From: Phytohalomonas tamaricis
GTDB lineage: Bacteria; Pseudomonadota; Gammaproteobacteria; Pseudomonadales; Halomonadaceae
Length of the DNA: 64,000 bases
Direction of reading: 5' to 3'
Assembly (NCBI RefSeq): GCF_003012345.1
Contig: NZ_PVRV01000020.1
Span: 806,001 to 870,000, forward strand
Under the pieces are notes generated by a model. The model saw only the letters and a program-made list of their open reading frames with translations, was not told the origin of the DNA and did no database searches. Numbering within the stretch: position 1 is the stretch's first letter; each line of letters opens with the position of its first letter. This document shows, in pieces, positions 21,572 through 30,609 of this stretch. Both the position numbers and the translations under genes were made by a program.

Positions 21572-22492
21572 ATGCTGCTGGATCTATTGCTGTTACTACT
21601 GCCATTAATCGTTGGCTACGCCGCGAGTGCACGCCTTACGCCACTGCGTACTGCCATCGACCATAGCGTTAACGCGGCGGTGTATATCATCGTCTTTCTG
21701 ATGGGGCTTGATCTGGCAGGCATTGATGATTTAGCGGGGCAGTTCATGCGCATTGGCGCACAAGCTGGCGCTCTGTTCTGTGCGCTTGCCCTGTTCAATC
21801 TGATCGCCCTGTGGCTCTTGGCCTGGCGCTTGAATGTACACCGCGGGGCGGAACGAGCGCCCCTCCCACCAGCTTCGGCCAGCGATACTATCAAGGCGTT
21901 GGCGGGCTCGATTCGTTTGGCAGCGATCGTGGCGTGCGGTCTCGCATTGGGCCTGTTCCTGCCGACACTGACTACCTATGCAGCCAAGGGCGTCGAAATT
22001 GCACTCTATGTGTTACTTGGCCTGATTGGCATTCAGCTAAGGCTTTCCGGCATGTCGCTTCGTCAGGTACTGCTCAATCGCAGTGGCTTGAGCATTGCGG
22101 TCGTTGTCGCATTGAGTTCATTGCTGGCTGGAGTGAGTGTCGCTCCGCTATTCGGTTGGCGTATTACCGACGCTATGGCACTGGCCTCCGGTTTCGGCTG
22201 GTACTCGCTTTCAGGCATCGTGATCGGCGACCAACTCGGCCCGTTGCTCGGTTCCGTAGCCTTTATCAATGATCTGGCCCGCGAACTTTTTGCCGTGCTG
22301 TTGATCCCGATAGTGATCCGCCGCATGCCGGGCGTTGCCGTAGGTTACTGCGGCGCCACGGCCATGGACGTTACTCTCCCCGTCATTCAGCGCGCCGGAG
22401 GCATTACCTGCGTACCGATGGCACTGGCCAGCGGTTTTTTGTTGTCATTACTATCGCCGCCCTTGATGTTGCTGATGCTATCGATGGGCTAA
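21572..22492 (+). CDS. LysO-family (DUF340) lysine exporter
   Basis: The 306-residue inner-membrane protein is nearly all hydrophobic helices, about eight segments. It carries the LysO/YbjE motifs GFGWYSLSG, FINDLARELFAVLLIP and CGATAMDVTLPVIQ. E. coli LysO (299 residues) exports lysine and its toxic analogue thialysine. A perfect palindrome CGTAAGCTTACG (21529-21540) lies 31 bases before the ATG and may be an operator. The start ATG at 21572 has only a distant AGGGG. Substrate is inferred from the family. Confidence 0.82.
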   Translation: MLLDLLLLLLPLIVGYAASARLTPLRTAIDHSVNAAVYIIVFLMGLDLAGIDDLAGQFMRIGAQAGALFCALALFNLIALWLLAWRLNVHRGAERAPLPPASASDTIKALAGSIRLAAIVACGLALGLFLPTLTTYAAKGVEIALYVLLGLIGIQLRLSGMSLRQVLLNRSGLSIAVVVALSSLLAGVSVAPLFGWRITDAMALASGFGWYSLSGIVIGDQLGPLLGSVAFINDLARELFAVLLIPIVIRRMPGVAVGYCGATAMDVTLPVIQRAGGITCVPMALASGFLLSLLSPPLMLLMLSMG

Positions 22493-22597
22493 AGCGGGTT
22501 TTTGACTCGTGCTAGACTACCCACTCTCGCCGATAACACCTCGTCAACACCGGGTGTTCGCCATTTGCCAAAGGCTTGCCAGAGAAAAACAGTACCT

Positions 22598-23356
22598 ATG
22601 AATGCTCGCTCAGATGACAAGAAGGCCAACGTTGCCGAGATCCTGATCAAGGATATCTTCTCCGGTCTGTATCAGCCCGGTGACTTCATTCCCAAGGAAC
22701 TCGAAATCTGCGAGCGTTTTTCACTTAGCCGCAGCGTGGTACGGCGTCATCTCAGCCAGCTGGTCGATGGCGGCATTATTGAGCGCATCTCAGGTTACGG
22801 CTCAAAGGTACGTGAATACTCGGAATGGAATATCCTCGACCCGGTGGTCACCGAGTGGATGACACGCTTTGCCGCACCGAATCAGGAAATTCAGCGCGAG
22901 GTGCTCGCATTTCGACTGACCGTCGAGCCCTTTGTCGCCATGACGGCAGCAAGCAAGGCCACTGCACACGACCTTGTCGCCATAGAAGAAGCGTTTCACG
23001 GCATGGGGCAGAATCTCCGCCACTCGGAGTCATCTGAAGAGCGTCACATTCATACCGATTTCGACGTCGCGTTCCACGTCGCGATCTTCAAGGCCACACA
23101 CAATATTGTCTGGGCCCAGCTTTCCCATGTACTGCGCCCCTCGATTCATTTGCTGATTGCCGAGTCCAACATTACCGCAACCGACCCGGAGCAGAGCCTT
23201 GAACGTCATCGCACCCTGATGGAAGCCATCCGCATGCGCCAGCCTCAGAAGGCGTTTCATGCCGCCCAGGCTGTACTTGAAGGCACGGCGCTGGCACTCG
23301 GCCTTGATCCACATGCCGGGCTGATCCAGGCGCAGTTTGTCGAACCATCTTATTAA
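22598..23356 (+). CDS. FadR-subfamily GntR regulator of the sugar oxidation genes
   Basis: The 252-residue protein has an N-terminal winged helix (about 10-75, ILIKDIFSGLYQPGDFIPKE and FSLSRSVVRRHLSQL) and a C-terminal all-helical FCD ligand domain with histidines (HTDFDVAFHVAIFKATHN) that bind a metal in relatives. Similar regulators such as DgoR respond to aldonates or 2-keto-3-deoxy acids. It sits immediately upstream of the sugar oxidation genes, and two promoters there share an element ATGTNNNACAT, a likely operator. The ATG at 22598 is chosen because the conserved domain begins just after it; upstream frame is low-complexity. Confidence 0.85.
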   Translation: MNARSDDKKANVAEILIKDIFSGLYQPGDFIPKELEICERFSLSRSVVRRHLSQLVDGGIIERISGYGSKVREYSEWNILDPVVTEWMTRFAAPNQEIQREVLAFRLTVEPFVAMTAASKATAHDLVAIEEAFHGMGQNLRHSESSEERHIHTDFDVAFHVAIFKATHNIVWAQLSHVLRPSIHLLIAESNITATDPEQSLERHRTLMEAIRMRQPQKAFHAAQAVLEGTALALGLDPHAGLIQAQFVEPSY

Positions 23357-23490
23357 GCCCGCCTTGGCATCGTATCGTGTGCCGAACGACTACTACCTCA
23401 TCCTAGAGTGATCTTTCCTCAATCCCGCTGATGCTGACGGCCTTCACACCGTTTTCATGGCAGGCGCCACGGCGCGGCGCTGAACGTTCA

Positions 23491-23535
23491 TGCCACCAAA
23501 GCATATGTTGAACATTAAAGCACTATGTATAACAT
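23491..23535 (+). promoter_or_regulatory. Operator pair before the aldonate dehydratase operon
   Basis: TGCCACCAAAGCATATGTTG runs from 23491, with the half-palindrome ATGTTGAACAT at 23505-23515; a second site ATGTATAACAT is at 23525-23535. The two centres are 20 bases apart, close to two helical turns, so proteins could bind on the same face. The first site and its left flank recur before the second operon (27464-27492; 24 of 29 bases identical). Assignment to the FadR-family regulator is inferred. Confidence 0.65.
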
Positions 23536-23598
23536 TGGCCTCATTCAGCACTGTGGAGCATTTAGCGCTCTGCACTCGTATTGAGCGAGGACATAACC

Positions 23599-25389
23599 AT
23601 GACGGACCGCCCCAATAGCCAACCGCGCCTGCGTTCGCGCAACTGGTTCGATAATCCGGATAATCCGGGCATGACGGCGATGTACGTGGAGCGCTACATG
23701 AACAGCGGCATCACGCTGGAAGAACTGCAGTCAGGCAAACCGATTATCGGCATTGCCCAGACCGGCAGCGATCTGGTGCCCTGCAACCGCCATCACATTG
23801 AGCTGGCGCAGCGCGTCAAGGCGGGCATTCGTGATGCTGGGGGGCTTCCGCTGGAATTCCCCGTTCATCCGCTGGCCGAACAAGGCCGCCGCCCCACCGC
23901 CGCCCTCGATCGCAACCTTGCCTACATGGGACTGGTCGAGATACTGCACGGCTATCCGCTCGATGGCGTGGTATTGCTGACCGGCTGCGACAAGACAACG
24001 CCTGCCTGCCTGATGGCTGCGGCCACGGTCAACATCCCCTCGATTGTGCTCTCCGGTGGGCCGATGCTGGATGGCTGGTGGCAAGGCAAGCTATCGGGCT
24101 CGGGCACGGTGATCTGGGAAGCGCGTAAGCAGCATGCCGCCGGGCAGATTGATTACTCCCAGTTCATGCAGATGGTCGCCTCTTCATCGCCCTCGATCGG
24201 TCACTGCAATACGATGGGTACAGCGCTGTCGATGAACTCACTGGCCGAGGCGCTTGGCATGTCGTTGCCCGGCTGTGCAGCGATCCCTGCGCCATACCGC
24301 GAACGCGGCTGGATGTCCTACGCCACCGGCAAGCGCATCGTGGATATGGTGCATGAGAACCTACGCCCTTCCGACATCATGACGCATGAAGCTTTCAAGA
24401 ACGCAGTGGTGGCTGCGGCCGCGCTGGGAGGGTCATCGAACTGTCCGATTCATATGATCGCCATCGCCCGCCATATGGGGGTCGAACATGATCTCGACGA
24501 CTGGCACCAACTCGGCAAGGATATTCCAATGCTGGTCGACTGCCAGCCGGCGGGCCGCTACCTGGGCGAAGCCTTCCACCGCGCCGGTGGCGTACCGGCG
24601 GTGATGAAGGAGCTGCTTGATGCCGGCGTGATCCACGGCGAGGTGCGCACCGTTACTGGCCATACGCTGGCCGAGGACTTGGCCAGCGGGCCCGAACCCG
24701 ACCGTGAGGTGATCCGGCGCTACACTGAGCCGCTGCGTGAAGCCGCCGGCTACGTGGTATTGAAAGGCAACCTGTTCGATAGCGCGGTGATGAAGATCAG
24801 CGTGATCGACCCCGAATTTCGTCACCGCTTCCTTGAGGATCCGGAACATCCCAACGTCTTCGAATGTAATGCTGTCGTCTTTGAGGGGCCGGAAGACTAT
24901 CACGAGCGTATCGACGACCCTGAGCTTGGCGTCGATGAACACTCTTTGCTGGTGATCCGCAACTGCGGGCCGGTCGGCTACCCCGGCGGCGCCGAGGTGG
25001 TCAACATGCTTCCTCCAGCGGCGCTGCTCAAGAAAGGCATCAATGTCCTGCCAACCCTGGGCGATGGCCGCCAGAGCGGCACCTCGGCCAGCCCATCGAT
25101 TCTCAATGTCTCGCCTGAAGCTGCGGTCGGCGGCAATTTAGCCCTGCTCAACAATGGCGACCGGGTGCGCATCGACCTCAACGAGTATCGCGTCGATGTG
25201 CTGATTGACGATGCCGAGTTCGAACGTCGCCGCGCGGCTTGGACGCCACCCAGTCTGATCAACCAGAGCCCGTGGGAGGAAATGCATCGCCGCACCGTCG
25301 GTCAGCATGGTCAAGGCGCCTGCATGGAGCCCGCCACACAATACATTCGCATCATTGAGAATCGCGGCGAAGCGCGCCATAACCACTAA
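23599..25389 (+). CDS. IlvD/Edd-family aldonate dehydratase (L-arabinonate/D-xylonate type)
   Basis: The 596-residue protein belongs to the Fe-S sugar-acid dehydratases that convert L-arabinonate, D-xylonate or related aldonates to 2-keto-3-deoxy acids. Cluster ligands are predicted at C62 (VPCNRHH), C130 ([10 protein letters not shown]) and C203 ([10 protein letters not shown]). The C-terminal part has [13 protein letters not shown] and [14 protein letters not shown]. The ATG at 23599 has GAGG eight bases upstream and starts [18 protein letters not shown]. It opens an operon with a lactonase and a sugar 1-dehydrogenase. The exact aldonate cannot be decided: L-arabinonate fits best because the neighbouring dehydrogenase matches Azospirillum L-arabinose dehydrogenase. 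Confidence 0.9.
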   Translation: MTDRPNSQPRLRSRNWFDNPDNPGMTAMYVERYMNSGITLEELQSGKPIIGIAQTGSDLVPCNRHHIELAQRVKAGIRDAGGLPLEFPVHPLAEQGRRPTAALDRNLAYMGLVEILHGYPLDGVVLLTGCDKTTPACLMAAATVNIPSIVLSGGPMLDGWWQGKLSGSGTVIWEARKQHAAGQIDYSQFMQMVASSSPSIGHCNTMGTALSMNSLAEALGMSLPGCAAIPAPYRERGWMSYATGKRIVDMVHENLRPSDIMTHEAFKNAVVAAAALGGSSNCPIHMIAIARHMGVEHDLDDWHQLGKDIPMLVDCQPAGRYLGEAFHRAGGVPAVMKELLDAGVIHGEVRTVTGHTLAEDLASGPEPDREVIRRYTEPLREAAGYVVLKGNLFDSAVMKISVIDPEFRHRFLEDPEHPNVFECNAVVFEGPEDYHERIDDPELGVDEHSLLVIRNCGPVGYPGGAEVVNMLPPAALLKKGINVLPTLGDGRQSGTSASPSILNVSPEAAVGGNLALLNNGDRVRIDLNEYRVDVLIDDAEFERRRAAWTPPSLINQSPWEEMHRRTVGQHGQGACMEPATQYIRIIENRGEARHNH

Positions 25390-25464
25390 CAACGTTCTTG
25401 TCAGCGCGCACTACGCCTTCGCTCATCTTAATAACACGTGACGCTATAGTCAGAGACGCCAGCC

Positions 25465-26349
25465 ATGTTCAAGGTGCATCTTCCGCTGCAAATGACACTT
25501 GGTGAGTGCCCGGTCTGGGACGCAGAACATCAAGTGCTTTATTGGGTCGATATTCATGCCGCCCAGCTTCACCGTCTTGATAGCGCACGTAACGCTCACA
25601 GTATTGTCACGCTGGATGAGGCGATAGGCTGCATTGCACTGCATGAAGAAGGTGGTTTTGTCGCCGGGCTGCGCTCGGGGATCTGGCGCCTGGATCAGAA
25701 AGGCCGCAAGCTTGACTGCCTGGCCAGCAACCCCGAAGACGCCTCGACCAACCGCTTCAATGATGGTCGCTGCGACCCGGCTGGACGTCTCTGGATAGGG
25801 ACGCTGGACGAGGCCGAAACGAGCCCCACGGCTGCGCTTTATCGGTATCAGTCAGGCCAGCTCGCTGTAATCAAACATGAGATCACCATCTCCAACGGGC
25901 TCGCTTTCAGCCCCGATGGCCATTATCTCTATCATGCCGACTCCCCCCGGCGCATCATTGAACGGCATGCTTTGGACATCACAAGTGGCGAGCTCGGCCC
26001 TGCCGAGCAGTGGCTTGATATCAGTGATGTTGATATTGCAGGCTTTCCCGATGGTGGCGCCGTCGATAGCGAAGGATATTACTGGTGCGCACTCTACGCC
26101 GGCGGTGCGGTGGCTCGTTTCACTCCCGAGGGCCGGCTCGCGGCCCACTATCCCCTGCCAGTCCCCAACCCGACCATGATCGCCTTCGGTGATAAGGATC
26201 TGCGCACGCTCTACGTCACGAGCGCCAGGCAGGGGATGGATGAATATTCCCTTACCCTTGCGCCGCTGTCAGGATCGCTGTTTTCGATGCGTGTCGATAC
26301 GCCCGGGCTCAGAGAGCCTCGTTATGGTGATACATCGCGTATGCTATGA
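25465..26349 (+). CDS. SMP-30/gluconolactonase-family sugar lactonase
   Basis: The 294-residue protein is a six-bladed beta-propeller lactonase of the SMP-30/regucalcin family. Metal ligands are expected in LGECPVWD (Glu), NRFNDGRCDPAGRLWIGT (Asn) and GFPDGGAVD (Asp). It would hydrolyse the aldonolactone made by the dehydrogenase that follows, giving the substrate of the dehydratase before it. Together the three genes form one transcription unit ending at a strong terminator. The ribosome site before the ATG at 25465 is weak. Confidence 0.88.
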   Translation: MFKVHLPLQMTLGECPVWDAEHQVLYWVDIHAAQLHRLDSARNAHSIVTLDEAIGCIALHEEGGFVAGLRSGIWRLDQKGRKLDCLASNPEDASTNRFNDGRCDPAGRLWIGTLDEAETSPTAALYRYQSGQLAVIKHEITISNGLAFSPDGHYLYHADSPRRIIERHALDITSGELGPAEQWLDISDVDIAGFPDGGAVDSEGYYWCALYAGGAVARFTPEGRLAAHYPLPVPNPTMIAFGDKDLRTLYVTSARQGMDEYSLTLAPLSGSLFSMRVDTPGLREPRYGDTSRML

Positions 26350-26387
26350 ACCGTCCTGGCAAGATCGACCACAAAAGGAAATAAGAC

Positions 26388-27317
26388 ATGAGCAAGATCA
26401 GGATCGGTATCGTCGGCTTTGGCAAGATTGCCCGCGACCAACACCTTCCCGCATTACGGGCCAACGATGATTATGAACTGGTTGCCGTTGCCAGCCGCAA
26501 CGCCTCACTCGAGAATGTAGCCAACTTCAAGACACTCGATGAAATGCTCGAGTCAATGCCCGAGCTTGATGCGGTGTCCCTGTGTACGCCGCCACAGGTG
26601 CGCCATGGCCAAGCGCGCAGTGCGCTTGCTCAGGGCAAGCACGTCATGCTTGAGAAACCGCCTGGCGCTACACTGAGTGAAGTTGACGACCTTGCGGCAC
26701 AGGCTGAACGCGCCGGGCGCACACTGTTTGCCACATGGCATTCTCGCCATGCCCCCGCAGTCGAACCGGCACGACGCTGGCTCGCCGACAAGGCAGTTCG
26801 CGCCGTCAACGTGCAGTGGAAAGAAGATGTACGCACCTGGCATCCCGGCCAGGAATGGATATGGCAGCCCGGTGGGCTCGGCGTGTTCGATCCAGGCATT
26901 AATGCGCTATCCATCATTACCGCGATCCTGCCACAGCCGTTCTTTCTCACCGAGGCCGAGCTTTCTTTTCCGCAGAACCGCGCCGCGCCGATTGCGGCCA
27001 ATCTGTCTTTTATCGATGCATCCCAGACCCCTATTCGTGCCGAGTTCGATTGGCGCCAGACCGGCCCGCAGACATGGGACATCCACATCGATACCGATGA
27101 AGGACGACTCACCCTGTCAAAGGGAGGCAGCGTGATGGCGATTGATGGTCACGTCGAGCTGACACAGGACGAGGCCGAGTACCCAGGCCTTTATGCTCAC
27201 TTTGCCACACTGATCAAGGCACAGAGCAGCGACGTGGACGTTCGTCCACTTCAACATGTTGCCGATGCGTTCATGCTCGGCCGACGCCTTGATGTGGAGC
27301 CGTTCATCGAAGAGTAA
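26388..27317 (+). CDS. L-arabinose/D-galactose 1-dehydrogenase (Gfo/Idh/MocA family)
   Basis: The 309-residue NAD(P)-dependent enzyme oxidises an aldose at C1 to the lactone. It has the nucleotide-binding GIVGFGKIARDQHLPAL at 6-22, the catalytic-lysine motif HVMLEKPPGATL, FATWHSRHAPAVEPAR and WKEDVRTWHPGQEWIW. These stretches closely resemble Azospirillum brasilense AraA (L-arabinose 1-dehydrogenase, 309 residues) and Pseudomonas galactose dehydrogenase as I recall them. It is the last gene of the first operon; AAGGAAA precedes the ATG. Arabinose and galactose share the stereochemistry at C2-C4, so either may be the true substrate. Confidence 0.88.
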   Translation: MSKIRIGIVGFGKIARDQHLPALRANDDYELVAVASRNASLENVANFKTLDEMLESMPELDAVSLCTPPQVRHGQARSALAQGKHVMLEKPPGATLSEVDDLAAQAERAGRTLFATWHSRHAPAVEPARRWLADKAVRAVNVQWKEDVRTWHPGQEWIWQPGGLGVFDPGINALSIITAILPQPFFLTEAELSFPQNRAAPIAANLSFIDASQTPIRAEFDWRQTGPQTWDIHIDTDEGRLTLSKGGSVMAIDGHVELTQDEAEYPGLYAHFATLIKAQSSDVDVRPLQHVADAFMLGRRLDVEPFIEE

Positions 27318-27348
27318 CGTTTATTCAGTAATCTTTTTATGGTTTTCA

Positions 27349-27392
27349 GCCCTACCGCCTCTCAGCACCGCTGAAGCGGTAGGGCTTTTTTT
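27349..27392 (+). terminator. Terminator of the dehydratase-lactonase-dehydrogenase operon
   Basis: GCCCTACCGC pairs with GCGGTAGGGC over 10 bp, an inner TCAGC/GCTGA stem adds 5 bp, and seven T residues follow (27386-27392). A very strong intrinsic terminator. Confidence 0.93.
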
Positions 27393-27463
27393 CAGCTTTC
27401 TCTGTCCTTCTTCTGCTACTCGTTCCGCATCCCTTTTTGCGCAGCAATCGATATGCCTGCTTA

Positions 27464-27493
27464 TGCCACCAATGTATATGTTGTACATATAAT
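27464..27493 (+). promoter_or_regulatory. Operator overlapping a TATAAT box before the second sugar operon
   Basis: TATATGT-TGT-ACATATA (27475-27491) is a perfect inverted repeat whose right end overlaps a consensus TATAAT at 27488-27493. With its left flank TGCCACCAA it repeats the element at 23491-23519 (24 of 29 bases identical). Binding here would block polymerase, so repression is expected. No good -35 box is seen. Confidence 0.68.
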
Positions 27494-27611
27494 AAATAAG
27501 TAAGACATTTAGCGCAGCATACTCAATATCCGAACAATATTACGCACTATCGGTACTACGATGCCGATGCCCATGGCACAGGCGGACATCTTTAGGAGAG
27601 GACTCCCCATA

Positions 27612-28781
27612 ATGCGTTCAATCGATATCACAACCTGCCTGCCTGAAGACGCCGACCGCGCCATACTGGTCGGCCGCGTGTGGCGCGGCGCTCCGACTGG
27701 TGGCCCCTGCATCGTCGCCGTACGTGACGGCAAGCTTTATGACATTACGGCTCACGTAAGCACCATGGCCGACCTGCTCGACCGTCACGATGCCGTCGAG
27801 ATAGCGCGTTCTGCCTCAGGCGAAATGGTGGGTGACGTATCGACATGGCTGACACGCTCACTCGATACCTCCTCGGATAGCGAACACCTGCTCGCACCTT
27901 GCGACCTGCAGGCGATCAAGGCCTGCGGCGTTACCTTTGCCGTCAGCCTGCTCGAACGGGTGATCGAGGAGCAGGCCGGTGGCAGCGCTGCCAAAGCACG
28001 TGAAATACGCGTCTCACTGCAGGAGGTGATCGGCACCGACCTTTCCAGGATCAAGCCCGGCTCAGCGGAAGCTGACGCGCTCAAGCATGCCCTGACCAAA
28101 CGCGGCGGCTGGTCACAATACATGGAAGTTGGCATCGGGCCGGACGCCGAAGTATTCACCAAGACACAGCCGATGGCCTCGGTCGGTTTCGGCGCCGATG
28201 TCGGTCTGCATCCCGCCTCGCAGTGGAACAATCCCGAACCTGAAATTGTCCTGGCCGTAGGTTCCGACGGGCATGTACGCGGTGCCACACTCGGTAATGA
28301 CGTCAATTTGCGTGACATCGAAGGACGCAGCGCGTTACTGCTGGGCAAAGCCAAGGACAATAACGGCTCGTGCGCTATAGGCCCCTTCATTCGTCTGTTC
28401 GATGAACATTTCACGCTTGATGACATGCGCCAGGCACAGGTGCGCCTGAGCATCGAGGGTGAAGACGACGGCTTCCTGCTTGAGGGGGCGAGCGACATGC
28501 GGGAAATCAGTCGTGACCCGCTCGACCTTGTCGGCCAGACCTTTGGGGAGCATCACCAGTATCCCGACGGCTTCATGCTTTTTCTGGGCACGATGTTCTC
28601 CCCTATCGATGACCGTGACGACCAGGGCCAAGGCTTTACCCACCATGTTGGCGACCGCGTCACCATCGCCACGCCTCGTCTTGGCGCGTTAATCAATCGT
28701 GTAGACCGCAGCGATGCCATTGCGCCTTGGACATTTGGCACGCGCGCCCTCTATCACTATCTGCAGGAGCGCCACTCGTAA
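27612..28781 (+). CDS. 2-keto-3-deoxy-pentonate dehydratase, FAH family (XylX-like)
   Basis: The 389-residue protein is closely similar to Caulobacter XylX, which dehydrates 2-keto-3-deoxy-D-xylonate to 2-oxoglutarate semialdehyde. Shared stretches include KACGVTFAVSLLERVIEEQA, WSQYMEVGIGPDAEVFTK, GNDVNLRDIEGRSALLL, KAKDNNGSCAIGPF and HHQYPDGFMLFLGTMF; metal ligands of the fumarylacetoacetate hydrolase fold lie in these. The intermediate from L-arabinonate can have the same constitution, so it fits either pentose. The ATG at 27612 follows AGGAGAGGA. It opens the second operon with the semialdehyde dehydrogenase. Confidence 0.9.
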   Translation: MRSIDITTCLPEDADRAILVGRVWRGAPTGGPCIVAVRDGKLYDITAHVSTMADLLDRHDAVEIARSASGEMVGDVSTWLTRSLDTSSDSEHLLAPCDLQAIKACGVTFAVSLLERVIEEQAGGSAAKAREIRVSLQEVIGTDLSRIKPGSAEADALKHALTKRGGWSQYMEVGIGPDAEVFTKTQPMASVGFGADVGLHPASQWNNPEPEIVLAVGSDGHVRGATLGNDVNLRDIEGRSALLLGKAKDNNGSCAIGPFIRLFDEHFTLDDMRQAQVRLSIEGEDDGFLLEGASDMREISRDPLDLVGQTFGEHHQYPDGFMLFLGTMFSPIDDRDDQGQGFTHHVGDRVTIATPRLGALINRVDRSDAIAPWTFGTRALYHYLQERHS

Positions 28782-28847
28782 CGCCATCAGGCGTCTCTTA
28801 CGGTTATTACTTGTACCGCCACAATTACTCATCCCATGGAGGATCAC

Positions 28848-30428
28848 ATGAGCGAGATCACAGGACAAAACTTTATTGCCGGCGTACGCAGCGCCAAGGG
28901 CAGCACGACGCTACAGAGCATCGGGGCAGCCGACGGCCAGGTCATTGATCTGAAATTCATCGAAGCAACGCCGGAAGAAATCACCACCGCGGCAGAAAGC
29001 GCCGCCGAGGCCTTCGCTGCCTACCGCACCACCTCACCAGAAGTACGCGCCACATTCCTTGAGACGATTGCCGATGAGATCGATACATTGGGCGAAGACG
29101 TTATCAAGGAGGTTATTCGCGAGACGGGCCTGCCCGAAGGTCGCCTGAACGGTGAACGCACAAGAACCAGCAACCAGATGCGCCTGTTCGCCAAGGTACT
29201 GCGTCGTGGCGATTACCTCGGCGTGCGCATCGATCGTGCCGATGCCGACCGCACCCCACCCAAGCCGGATATTCGCCAGTACAAGGTCGCGCTCGGCCCC
29301 GTCGCCGTATTCGGCGCCAGCAACTTTCCGTTTGCGTTCTCGGTCGGCGGTGGCGACACCGCTTCGGCACTGGCTGCCGGCTGTCCGGTCGTAGTCAAGG
29401 CGCATCCGGGTCATATGGTGACCTCCGAGCATGTCGCTAATGCCATTACCCGCGCGGTAGAAAAATGCGGCATGCCCAAGGGCGTGTTCAGCATGGTCTA
29501 CGGTGACCGCGTCGGTGCCCAGCTGGTGCAGGAACCAGCGATAAAAGCTGTCGGGTTTACCGGCTCACAGAAAGGCGGCAGGGCCCTGTTCGAATTGGCC
29601 AGCCAGCGTGATGAGCCCATCCCGGTCTTTGCCGAGATGTCGAGCGTCAACCCGATGCTGGTCTTGCCTCAGGCACTGGAGCAGCGCGGTGAACAAATCG
29701 CTGTCGACATGGCCAGTTCCGTGGTCCTCGGCTGCGGCCAGTTCTGTACCAATCCAGGCATTATTATCGGCCTCAAGAGCGAGGCGATGAGCCGCTTTAC
29801 GGCCAAGCTCGGTGACGAGTTAAAGGCCAAGCCGGGTCAGGTCATGCTCAACCCCGGCCTGGTGGAAAATTACAAGCGTGGTGTCGAACGCCTCAACGCG
29901 CTCGACGGCGTCGAAGAATTGGCGACTGGCGAGTCGGAAGGCCAGTATCAAGGCGCTGCGCGATTGTTCAAGGCCGAAAAGCACGTGCTGTTCGAGCATC
30001 AGTCCCCTCTGTTTGAAGAGGTTTTTGGTCCATGCACCGTAGTGACTGAAGTCGACTCGCCTGAGGAATTACAGCAGGCAGCACGTTCGCTCAACGGTCA
30101 ACTTACCGCCACGCTGATTGCGGAAGAGAGCGATCTCACGACCCACCAGGGCCTGTTGCCCATTCTTGAAGAGCGCGCCGGTCGCGTCCTGCTTAACGGC
30201 TACCCCACCGGGGTGGAAGTCTGCGACGCCATGGTTCACGGTGGCCCCTACCCTGCCACCAGTGATTCGCGCGGCACCTCGGTCGGTACGCTGGCGATTG
30301 AGCGTTATCTGCGCCCGGTGTGCTACCAGAACTACCCGGACGCCTTCCTGCCCGAGCCGCTCAAGAACGCCAATCCTTTCGGTCTGATGCGACTGATCGA
30401 TGGCGAAAACAGCCGCGATGCGCTGTGA
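28848..30428 (+). CDS. 2-oxoglutarate semialdehyde dehydrogenase (NADP+)
   Basis: The 526-residue aldehyde dehydrogenase oxidises 2-oxoglutarate semialdehyde to 2-oxoglutarate, feeding the TCA cycle as the last step of Weimberg-type pathways. The catalytic glutamate is E263 (FAEMSSVNPM) and the catalytic cysteine C300 (GCGQFCTNPG); PVAVFGASNFPFAFS and FTGSQKGGRAL form the cofactor site. GGAGG stands five bases before the ATG at 28848, chosen over the ATG at 28836. A small hairpin ACGCC-ATCA-GGCGT lies in the gap after the previous gene and may set relative mRNA levels. A terminator follows at 30479. Confidence 0.92.
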   Translation: MSEITGQNFIAGVRSAKGSTTLQSIGAADGQVIDLKFIEATPEEITTAAESAAEAFAAYRTTSPEVRATFLETIADEIDTLGEDVIKEVIRETGLPEGRLNGERTRTSNQMRLFAKVLRRGDYLGVRIDRADADRTPPKPDIRQYKVALGPVAVFGASNFPFAFSVGGGDTASALAAGCPVVVKAHPGHMVTSEHVANAITRAVEKCGMPKGVFSMVYGDRVGAQLVQEPAIKAVGFTGSQKGGRALFELASQRDEPIPVFAEMSSVNPMLVLPQALEQRGEQIAVDMASSVVLGCGQFCTNPGIIIGLKSEAMSRFTAKLGDELKAKPGQVMLNPGLVENYKRGVERLNALDGVEELATGESEGQYQGAARLFKAEKHVLFEHQSPLFEEVFGPCTVVTEVDSPEELQQAARSLNGQLTATLIAEESDLTTHQGLLPILEERAGRVLLNGYPTGVEVCDAMVHGGPYPATSDSRGTSVGTLAIERYLRPVCYQNYPDAFLPEPLKNANPFGLMRLIDGENSRDAL

Positions 30429-30478
30429 CCTGAGCCGCCACCTTCCAGGTTAAACCGCATTATCGATACACCCACATG

Positions 30479-30505
30479 AGCGCTCTTTGCGAAGGGCGCT
30501 TTTTT
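30479..30505 (+). terminator. Terminator of the second sugar oxidation operon
   Basis: AGCGCTCTT pairs with AAGGGCGCT (one G-T pair) around TGCG, followed by five T residues. It separates the dehydrogenase gene from the permease gene. Confidence 0.88.
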
Positions 30506-30609
30506 CCGCGACGCGCATCGGTTATCCGGCCTGATCCGCCTCGTTAACGCCCTGAGACCCCGGAATTTTAATAACAAATTCTTGATCGCCAGTTCACAGG
30601 AGAAAGCTC

